Below, piece after piece: positions 51,203-57,873 of a stretch of 64,000 nt of DNA; position 1 is the first letter of the stretch, and each line of letters starts with the position of its first letter. Both the position numbers and the translations under genes were made by a program. This stretch comes from Neobacillus sp. WH10. Lineage in GTDB: Bacteria; Bacillota; Bacilli; Bacillales; Cytobacillaceae. The stretch covers positions 744,001 through 808,000 of the forward strand of contig NZ_CP126110.1 of NCBI RefSeq assembly GCF_030123405.1, in the 5' to 3' direction. The notes below the pieces were generated by a model. The model was not told the origin of the DNA and did no database searches. It saw only the letters and a program-made list of their open reading frames with translations.

Positions 51203-52591
51203 ATGAAAACTCTCAAACTTTCTGATTTTATTGGCACGATAAATGGGAAACTGCTGCAAGGAAATCCCGATGACGAAATTCGAAAAATAGTAAAGAAGGC
51301 AAACAATCTTAGTGAACATTCTTTGTATTTTCACAGTGGTAAAAAAGCAATAAGGGATGATTGCTTACTGGGAAAAACAAATTATACTGTTGTAACGGAA
51401 GATCAAGATATCCTCTCAAAGGTATCAGAGACAGCAAGCGTCATTTTGGTTGCGAATTGTAAGGATTCATATTGGAGATTTATCGATTATTATCGAAATC
51501 AATTTCAGATTCCAGTTATCGGGGTAACCGGCACATGTGGAAAAACAACAACAAAGGACATGATTAAGCATATTTTAACCCGAACTATGAAGGTCCATTC
51601 TACCCTTTTCAGTCAAAATGGTCTTCATTTAAACTTGCACTATTTGCTGGGATTAAATGAGCAAACGGAAGCAGCGGTATTTGAAATGGGTGTTGCATAC
51701 CCTGGCAATATTAAGAATAGCGGAAAATATTTCAAACCCACAATCGGAATCATAACGAACATTGGTGAAGCGCATTTAGAGGGCTGTAGGACGTTAGGAA
51801 ATTATATCAGGGCAAAGGGAGAAATGTTAGACGTTTTATCCGATGAAGGAATATTATTCATTAATGCCGATGATCAAAATATTAAAACTTTACCAATTGC
51901 TTCATTTAAAGGAAGGGTCCTTTCGTTTGGTAAGGATCCGGCAGCTGAATATAGAGCTGAGAATATCCAATTTGAGAATAATAGGATGCTTTATACTTTG
52001 CATGTTGAGAACCACGAATATAGAGTGTCTATCCCTGGGTATGGAGAGCACAATGTATATAACAGTCTAGCGGCCATTGCCTCAACAACTGTTCTTGGTA
52101 TTCCAATCGAAGAGGCGATTCAAAGGCTCAGTACGTATAGAACAATGGAGCGGCATGTGAAAATATATAATGGTGCGGGTAACATAACTGTGATTGATGA
52201 TACTTGGAGTTGTAATCCAAGCTCTGTAAAGTCAGCCATCGATGTTCTTAAAAAGACCTCAGACGGGAAGACAGAAGTACTTGTCCTTGGGAAGATGCAG
52301 CGACTTGGAAATCAAGTAAGCAAACAGCATATTCAAATGGGGAAAACGATAATAGATGTTGGCGGGGTTGATCATTTAATTACAGTTGGTTCATCAGCAA
52401 GGCTGACAGGTGAAAGTGCGATTGCATTAGGAATGTCCCCGGATAAAGTTCATCCTGTTATGGATGCATTAGAATTGGAAGCCAAATTAGCTGAAATTCG
52501 AAAAGAAGAAATGATGATTTTATTTAAAATGTCACTGGGTAAAATGGACCCTTCATTCCGAAAGGTAGTAGAAAAGTATCGATTTACCTAA
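51203..52591 (+). CDS. MurF-like Mur ligase family protein
   Basis: A 462-residue ATP-dependent ligase with the three-domain Mur layout. The P-loop is GVTGTCGKTTT (residues 107-117). It is followed by FEMGVAYPGNI, TNIGEAHLEGC, HNVYNSLAAIA and the MurF-type DDTWSCNPSSV block, which stands in for DDSYNANPxS of MurF. Length and order fit MurF, but two typical residues have changed to Cys. It is not linked to other peptidoglycan genes, so it is probably a specialised paralogue that adds an amino acid or dipeptide to a cluster product. Start at ATG 51203 behind CAGGAG. Confidence 0.85.
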   Translation: MKTLKLSDFIGTINGKLLQGNPDDEIRKIVKKANNLSEHSLYFHSGKKAIRDDCLLGKTNYTVVTEDQDILSKVSETASVILVANCKDSYWRFIDYYRNQFQIPVIGVTGTCGKTTTKDMIKHILTRTMKVHSTLFSQNGLHLNLHYLLGLNEQTEAAVFEMGVAYPGNIKNSGKYFKPTIGIITNIGEAHLEGCRTLGNYIRAKGEMLDVLSDEGILFINADDQNIKTLPIASFKGRVLSFGKDPAAEYRAENIQFENNRMLYTLHVENHEYRVSIPGYGEHNVYNSLAAIASTTVLGIPIEEAIQRLSTYRTMERHVKIYNGAGNITVIDDTWSCNPSSVKSAIDVLKKTSDGKTEVLVLGKMQRLGNQVSKQHIQMGKTIIDVGGVDHLITVGSSARLTGESAIALGMSPDKVHPVMDALELEAKLAEIRKEEMMILFKMSLGKMDPSFRKVVEKYRFT

Positions 52592-52602
52592 TAAGAATTG
52601 TG

Positions 52603-52634
52603 AAAAACCGCTGTGGTTCCATGGCGGTTTTTAA
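52603..52634 (+). terminator. Intrinsic terminator after the Mur ligase gene
   Basis: AAAAACCGC, loop, GGCGGTTTTT. Confidence 0.88.
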
Positions 52635-52687
52635 GTGTCATTCGTTTTAAAAATTACATACGTTATGGTATATCTATTTTTTTATGG

Positions 52688-52835
52688 GCTATAGGAAAGT
52701 AAAACTTTCCTACTAGGCATAGGTCTACTAAGGAAAGCTTCGGGGAATAAAGATCGCAGTCGAAAAGCCGGGCTTTTCGACGAACTACGCCTCTGTCCTC
52801 GCCCTTAGGGGCTCGCCAGTCGGCGAGTTTTCTTT
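52688..52835 (+). repeat. Intergenic repeat family B, longer variant
   Basis: It opens with CTATAGGAAAGTAAAACTTTCC and closes with CTCGCCAGTCGGCGAGTTTTCTTT, like the two other copies. It carries about 50 extra bases in the middle, including the hairpin GTCGAAAAGCC/GGCTTTTCGAC. Confidence 0.85.
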
Positions 52836-52929
52836 AGCCGATAGGAAAGTAAAACTTTCCTATCAGGCATAAGTGCAACTGCGCCTCTGTCTTCGCCTAA
52901 CGGCTTGCCAGTCGGCGAGTTTTCTTTAA
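52836..52929 (+). repeat. Intergenic repeat family B, second tandem copy
   Basis: AGCCGATAGGAAAG...CTTTCCTATCAGGC to GGCGAGTTTTCTTT, directly after the longer copy and inverted with respect to 46471-46562. The copies make up most of the 359-base gap before the next gene. Confidence 0.9.
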
Positions 52930-52950
52930 AATTTGTTATACAGGGGATGA

Positions 52951-54183
52951 ATGGTTGATATGCAAACAATCGTTTTTATAGGAAGTAATAAATCTGGAAC
53001 AAGTAGAGAAGCCCTCATCACCTCCACTGAAATGGGATACTTTACTGTTTTATTAACGGATCGAAAAAAATTCATGCGTCAAAGAAAGGAATTCCCTGAG
53101 GTTCAACAAATGATGTTTGTAGAAAATTTATTCGAGAAAGATAAAATTCTCTCGATTATCAAAGATCTGGAGCTGGATGGAAAGCAGATACGTGCTGTTA
53201 TCAGTTTCATTGACCCATTTGTCTCTTATGCAGGAAAGATTTCAGAAGAATTGGGACTTGTCCAATTGTCGGTAGACGCTTTGTCGATTATCGAGGATAA
53301 ATCTCGTTTCCGTACAAATCTAAAGGGACTTCCTGTCTCCCCTCACTTTACTGTTCTTCAATCTGATGAATCCATCCACAAATTTATTGAAGAATTTGAT
53401 GGTTATCTTCCGCTTGTTTTAAAATCACCCGTTTCCAATGGATCAAAAGATGTACTGCCTGTCCATACAATTTATGAATTAAGTGAAGGATTGCAATTTT
53501 TAAATAAAAAGTTCCCAAACAAAGCTATTTTAATGGAAGAATATCTAATTGGACCACAATATTTAATTGAAGTCATGGTGGTAAACGGGGAGATTTTCAT
53601 TATTGCCGTTATTGAACAGGAGATTTTAAATGGTCACCGCTTTATTATCACTGGTTACATTTATCCTGCCTTATTAAGTATGGAAGAATATGAAGAATTG
53701 GAAAACGCCGTTTTTAGTATAATACGCAAGCTGGAATTAATAAATGGAACATGTCATCTAGAAATGCGTAACGTAAATGGCCAGTGGAAATTGATTGAAA
53801 TCAATCCGAGAATGTCCGGTGGGGCAATGAATCGAATTGTTCAGGAAGGTACAGGGATTAACTTGGTCAAAGAAACCATCAAGTTATTCTTAGGAATAGA
53901 ACCTAACCTAGAAAAATCCGTTATGAAATATGTTTATGCAAAATATCTTATTGTCGATTCTAAAGGAAAATTAATAAAGGTGACAGGGAAGGGTAGGGCT
54001 TTAAAACATAATGGAGTTAAGGAGGTTTTCGTTAAGCCTAAAAAAGGGGCTGTGTTAAGGAAACCCCAATCGATGGGTGACAGGTATGCATATGTTATTG
54101 CTGTTTCTGACACAGCTGAAAGTGCAAAACATGCAGCGGTTACAGCAGCAAATGAGATAAGATTTTATTTAGAACCTCTTTAA
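52951..54183 (+). CDS. ATP-grasp carboxylate-amine ligase (ATP-grasp_4 type)
   Basis: A 410-residue ATP-grasp ligase of the biotin-carboxylase/L-amino-acid-ligase type, distinct from the YheC/YheD group. It has an N-terminal pre-ATP-grasp fold (TIVFIGSNKSGTSREAL), a central domain with PLVLKSPVSNGSKDV and ILMEEYLIGPQYLIEVMV, the metal site CHLEMRNVNGQWKLIEINPRMSGGAMN, and a small C-terminal lid domain. Relatives such as BacD or BtrJ join amino acids to each other or to carrier-bound acids. It forms an operon with the YheC/YheD-type gene 12 bases downstream. Confidence 0.85.
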   Translation: MVDMQTIVFIGSNKSGTSREALITSTEMGYFTVLLTDRKKFMRQRKEFPEVQQMMFVENLFEKDKILSIIKDLELDGKQIRAVISFIDPFVSYAGKISEELGLVQLSVDALSIIEDKSRFRTNLKGLPVSPHFTVLQSDESIHKFIEEFDGYLPLVLKSPVSNGSKDVLPVHTIYELSEGLQFLNKKFPNKAILMEEYLIGPQYLIEVMVVNGEIFIIAVIEQEILNGHRFIITGYIYPALLSMEEYEELENAVFSIIRKLELINGTCHLEMRNVNGQWKLIEINPRMSGGAMNRIVQEGTGINLVKETIKLFLGIEPNLEKSVMKYVYAKYLIVDSKGKLIKVTGKGRALKHNGVKEVFVKPKKGAVLRKPQSMGDRYAYVIAVSDTAESAKHAAVTAANEIRFYLEPL

Positions 54184-54195
54184 GGACGTGAGGTC

Positions 54196-55224
54196 ATGGT
54201 GCTTATTGGGATGCTTCACAATCGGAAAGATCCAGCTAGAGTTAAGAAAGCATATCCATTTGCAGCAGTTGCAAAAATGGAAGGTATTGATTTTATTTAT
54301 TTTACTTTTAATGGGGTAGATTTTGATAGACAAATCATTAATGGCTGGGTTTATGAAAAGGGAAAATGGATCGAAAAACAAGTCAGTTTTCCTACGGTCA
54401 TAATTAACAGCTGTAATCCAAAAAACAATAAACATGCAATGGTTGTAGAGAGGCTAAAAAGAGTCGCTGTTTTTACAAGTTACCCTGTCGGTAATAAGAT
54501 AAGTGTTTATAAAAGGGTAAAGAGGGCAAAAACATTTGCCTCTTATTTAATTCCTTCAACAATTTTAGAGAGTGCAAATGACCTTTTTTCATTCTTAGAG
54601 ATTCATTCTATTGCTGTAATAAAGCCGTTAACTGGAAATCATGGTAAAAGAATTTTTTTCATTAAAAAAGTAAAAGAGGATATGTATCAATGGATGGATG
54701 GGGCTAAAACACTTTTTTATAAAAAGAGGCAATTAGAGGCTTTGGTAAATCAAGTTATACTTAATCAAAAATATTTGCTGCAGCCTTTTATTGAATGTAA
54801 AACGAAATCTGGATTAACACACGATTATCGGTTGCATGTTCAAAAAAATGGAAGTGGAAAGTGGGAGATTACATTAATATATCCTCGTATTAGTGGTAAT
54901 AAGAAGATGGTTAGTAATATAAGCAGTGGCGGATATCGTGGTGAATTGATTCCTTTTCTTAAGGAAGAATTTAAAGAAGACTATATGAAAATGAAATGTA
55001 TTCTTGAAGAATTCGCATTAGCGTTTGCCTCCCACTTTGAATCTCTTTATAATAATCCATTTGATGAGCTAGGTATTGATGTTGGGGTAGATCAGCAGCA
55101 AAACTTATGGATTTTTGAAGTGAATTGGCGTCCAGGCTCAAAAAACCGAGAGTTTGAAGTTGCCAAACGGCTCATACCCTATTGTAACTTTTTAGCATCT
55201 AAAGAAATCGATAACAAACAATAA
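54196..55224 (+). CDS. YheC/YheD-type ATP-grasp protein, compact form
   Basis: A 342-residue family member with a short N-terminus (LIGMLHNRKDPARVKKAYPFAAVAKMEGIDFIYFTFNGVDF) and an ATP-grasp domain with VIKPLTGNHGKRIFFI, YLLQPFIECKTKSGLTHDYRLHVQKN and LGIDVGVDQQQNLWIFEVNWRPGS. The ligand residues are intact. The start is ATG 54196 behind GTGAGG. It is the last of the YheC/YheD-type genes here and is paired with the other ATP-grasp ligase, the second place in the window where two ligases of different kind are coupled. Confidence 0.86.
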   Translation: MVLIGMLHNRKDPARVKKAYPFAAVAKMEGIDFIYFTFNGVDFDRQIINGWVYEKGKWIEKQVSFPTVIINSCNPKNNKHAMVVERLKRVAVFTSYPVGNKISVYKRVKRAKTFASYLIPSTILESANDLFSFLEIHSIAVIKPLTGNHGKRIFFIKKVKEDMYQWMDGAKTLFYKKRQLEALVNQVILNQKYLLQPFIECKTKSGLTHDYRLHVQKNGSGKWEITLIYPRISGNKKMVSNISSGGYRGELIPFLKEEFKEDYMKMKCILEEFALAFASHFESLYNNPFDELGIDVGVDQQQNLWIFEVNWRPGSKNREFEVAKRLIPYCNFLASKEIDNKQ

Positions 55225-55292
55225 TGAGTTTCAACTTACAAAGTACAAGAACCTTTAGGAAAAATGAAGAATTTTTTCGCTAAGAAGGAGAT

Positions 55293-55367
55293 ATGGAAAT
55301 CAATTTTGTAGAACGTGAATTTTTTACTGATGGTGTAAATGATCGGCAATATACGATTAAGCTGTGA
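55293..55367 (+). other. Possible 24-codon small ORF or gene fragment
   Basis: ATG 55293 has a near-perfect ribosome binding site (AAGAAGGAGATAT) and encodes MEINFVEREFFTDG, then VNDRQYTIKL, then stop. The good site with a short frame suggests either a small peptide gene or the surviving start of a lost gene. I do not recognise it. The rest of the 316-base gap between 55225 and 55541 shows nothing. Confidence 0.35.
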
Positions 55368-55541
55368 AATTGATTGGAGTGGGTTGAGGTTATGGTATGT
55401 AAGGCTTTTTAGATAATGTACCCTGTTAAAAAACTAATTAAACGTTTGATTGAATGAAGCAGAATATGATTTTTATTGCTGAAAAAGGGAACTTATTTTT
55501 CAAGTGGTAGATACTATAGGGGAGAAAGGAGCGTGGTTAGT

Positions 55542-56117
55542 TTGAAAAAAGGATGGTTAGGGATTGGAATTGTGGTCGCGGTTATTGTTATTTTTGGCCT
55601 CATGTTCATGTCCAGCTATAACAGCTTTGTCAATTTAGAAGAAAATGTAGACCAGTCATATGCTCAAATCGAAAATCAGCTGCAAAGAAGGCTCGATTTA
55701 ATTCCAAACTTAGTGAATACCGTAAAAGGGTATGCTTCACATGAAAAAGAAGTCATCGCATCGATTTCAGATGCACGAGCAAGACTAGCAGGTGCAAATA
55801 CGCCGCAGGAGGAAGCGACAGCGAACGCCGAATTATCTAGTGCTTTAAGCCGGTTGCTTGTAGTCGTTGAAAATTATCCCAACCTGAAAGCAGACCAGCA
55901 GTTTACCCAATTAATGGATGAACTTGCTGGGACAGAAAATCGAATCGCGGTAGCCCGTAAAGATTACAATGATCAAGTAGCGGTTTATAACAAAAAGGTT
56001 AAGCGACTGCCGGGATCGATTATCGCGGGTATCGCTGGATTTGATGAAAAAGAATATTTCAAAGCGGATCCTAAAGCTGGAGAAGCACCAAAGGTTGACT
56101 TTGGGGGCAATGGATAA
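55542..56117 (+). CDS. lemA: LemA family membrane protein
   Basis: A 191-residue LemA protein: one N-terminal membrane segment (GWLGIGIVVAVIVIFGLMFM), then a helical domain with the signature YNSFVNLEENVDQSYAQIENQLQRRLDLIPNLVNTVKGYA and a conserved LIAVVENYPNLKAxxxF-type block (LLVVVENYPNLKADQQF). The role of LemA is not settled; it is commonly paired with TPM-domain proteins, as here. I take TTG 55542 or GTG 55533 as start, after GAAAGGAG at 55524-55530; the frame is open upstream without a ribosome site. Its stop overlaps the next start by one base. Confidence 0.88.
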   Translation: MKKGWLGIGIVVAVIVIFGLMFMSSYNSFVNLEENVDQSYAQIENQLQRRLDLIPNLVNTVKGYASHEKEVIASISDARARLAGANTPQEEATANAELSSALSRLLVVVENYPNLKADQQFTQLMDELAGTENRIAVARKDYNDQVAVYNKKVKRLPGSIIAGIAGFDEKEYFKADPKAGEAPKVDFGGNG

Positions 56118-56872
56118 TGAAAGCGAAGAGGGTCTTCAGCTTTATTTTGGTGTTTTTCACTTTTTTTCTATGTGCAGCCACTGCACTTGCTGAGGATGTC
56201 CAAATTCCTGCTCCAGTAGGAGATATTTATGTACAAGATTTTGCCGCTGTATTAACCGAAACAGAAAGAGCAGAACTAATCAATTTAGGAAGAAGCATTG
56301 AAGATCAAACAACTGCACAGGTTGCAGTTTTGACAGTCGAAACAATTGGGGACCGAACGATTGAGGAGTTTGCGAATGAGGCATTTCGGCAATACGGAAT
56401 CGGAAGCAAAAAGGAAGACAATGGTGTATTGCTCGTATTATCGATGAAAGAACGCAAGGTAAGAATTGAAGTCGGATATGGGCTGGAGGGTAGGATTCCA
56501 GATGGAAAGGCTGGCCGGATTCTGGATGAATATGCCATCCCCTATCTAAAAAATCAACAGCCGAATAATGCGGTAGTAGAAACCTATAAAGCAATAGCAA
56601 AAGAAGTCTTAGCCGAATATGGCATTGAGGGTGGAGAGAAGACAGCAGCGAAACCTGCGGTATCAAAGGACAAAGGGGCAGGGATTCCATCCTGGTTGAT
56701 TATCCTTATTGTTGTAGTGGTCGTAATTCTCGATTTTATGTTTTTTGGCGGCACCCTCACCTATCTCCTCATCTCCATCATCTCCCGGGGCGGAGGCAGA
56801 GGAGGAGGAGGAGGTTCCAGCGGCGGCGGTGGCGGATCATCAAGCGGAGGCGGAGCCAGCCGCGGCTGGTAA
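56117..56872 (+). CDS. TPM-domain membrane protein with Gly/Ser-rich tail (YgcG-like)
   Basis: A 251-residue protein: signal peptide (FSFILVFFTFFLCAATALA), outer TPM domain at about residues 30-170 (VYVQDFA, ALINLGRSIEDQTTAQVAVLTVETIGDRTIEEFANE, RKVRIEVGYGLEGRIPD), one membrane segment (SWLIILIVVVVVILDFMFFGG), and a tail of Gly/Ser runs. TPM proteins are linked to membrane or photosystem maintenance elsewhere, with an unclear role in Bacillus. It overlaps lemA by one base and is translated with it. Confidence 0.88.
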   Translation: MKAKRVFSFILVFFTFFLCAATALAEDVQIPAPVGDIYVQDFAAVLTETERAELINLGRSIEDQTTAQVAVLTVETIGDRTIEEFANEAFRQYGIGSKKEDNGVLLVLSMKERKVRIEVGYGLEGRIPDGKAGRILDEYAIPYLKNQQPNNAVVETYKAIAKEVLAEYGIEGGEKTAAKPAVSKDKGAGIPSWLIILIVVVVVILDFMFFGGTLTYLLISIISRGGGRGGGGGSSGGGGGSSSGGGASRGW

Positions 56873-56951
56873 TGCAGCAGGATGTTCCTGTTACAATTCT
56901 GGTTTCTATTCCTATTCATGTTACTGTTATAACTATGGTGATACAACTTAT

Positions 56952-57000
56952 GGTGTCAGGCACCACTTGTGGACATTTGTGTTTGTCTGGTGGACAGTGT
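56952..57000 (+). repeat. Left arm and centre of the interspersed palindrome, copy 5 (right arm missing)
   Basis: GGTGTCAGGCACCAC, TTGTGGACAT and GGTGGACAGTGT match copies 3 and 4, but the right arm GTGGTGCCTGACACC is not here. A separate right arm lies at 57801-57815, beyond the DedA gene. Confidence 0.75.
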
Positions 57001-57038
57001 TGAGTTGCTTGGTTACAATGTTATATTTTGTTTTCACT

Positions 57039-57075
57039 AAAAAAGATGCTCTTCAACTCACTGAGGGCATCTTTT
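57039..57075. terminator. Terminator between TPM and DedA genes
   Basis: AAAAGATGC and GCATCTTTTT pair across a loop of about 16 bases with a weak inner stem; T and A runs on the two sides suit the convergent genes. Confidence 0.8.
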
Positions 57076-57096
57076 TGTGTTGGTTTTGTTGAAAAG

Positions 57097-57702
57097 TCAC
57101 GATGAAGCGTTTTTTAATGTTCTCCTTTTTCTCCTGTAGGAATAATAAATAATAAATCCGAAAAGACAAAGGATGATCAAATATATGCTATATCTAGAAA
57201 GGTAGGTTCCAACCATAACCCAGCTCCCTCCAAGTACTCTGCCCAAAGTGATAAAGGTAAAGCACCAGATAATCGCCCCTGCATAGGCAAATATGGCAAA
57301 CTTTTTGTAAGAGTAGTGGTTAATTCCTGCAAGATATGCCGTAATATGCCTTACTCCAGGAATAAAAAAGCCGATGATGAGCAGGAACGGACCTAATTTA
57401 TTAAATAATTTCCTTGTTTGATCAATCCGTGCCTCACTGATATGAAGTTTAGGGCCAAATTTATGTAAAAACGGTATACCTAATTTTAACCCTAGAATGA
57501 AGCTAAGCGTAATTCCACAACACGCACCAATAAAGGCACATAAGAGAGAAGTCAGGTAAGCTAATTTTCCTGTAAAAATAGTATAGCCCACATAAGTTAG
57601 CAGAACCTCATCAGGTATGGGCAGTCCAATTATGCCGCCGATTAAGGCAATAATTATCCCCATATAGCCAAAATGTTCAATAAGATAATTCAAATGCTGC
57701 AT
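57097..57702 (-). CDS. DedA family membrane protein
   Basis: A 201-residue DedA/VTT protein with several membrane segments. Family motifs are GGIIGLPIPDEVLLTYVGY at the N-terminus, FxRFxPGxR-type FFIPGVRHITAYLAGI and the C-terminal GAIIWCFTFITLGRVLGGSW. DedA proteins recycle undecaprenyl phosphate or phosphatidyl lipids across the membrane and support pH and antibiotic tolerance. I favour the start at 57702 behind AGGACGTG; the frame opens at 57741. It is flanked by split arms of the interspersed palindrome. Confidence 0.86.
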   Translation of the reverse strand: MQHLNYLIEHFGYMGIIIALIGGIIGLPIPDEVLLTYVGYTIFTGKLAYLTSLLCAFIGACCGITLSFILGLKLGIPFLHKFGPKLHISEARIDQTRKLFNKLGPFLLIIGFFIPGVRHITAYLAGINHYSYKKFAIFAYAGAIIWCFTFITLGRVLGGSWVMVGTYLSRYSIYLIILCLFGFIIYYSYRRKRRTLKNASS

Positions 57703-57800
57703 TATTACACGTCCTACATTCATTTCTAGAAAAAATAACATGATACAAAAAGAAAAAACAACTTTCCCAACTTATCATCCACAAAATTTCTTATTTTTAT

Positions 57801-57815
57801 GTGGTGCCTGACACC
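57801..57815. repeat. Isolated right arm of the interspersed palindrome
   Basis: GTGGTGCCTGACACC, identical to the right arm of copy 3, with no left arm within 800 bases except the one at 56952. Confidence 0.75.
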
Positions 57816-57873
57816 ATTTTCACCATATCCGTAAATATAATAGTATAAATATTTTTCTTAGGAGTGAGAGTTC

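Noticed and set aside
56745..57092. 115-codon frame overlapping the TPM gene end
   Set aside because: Out-of-frame reading of the Gly/Ser-rich tail that then crosses a palindromic element.
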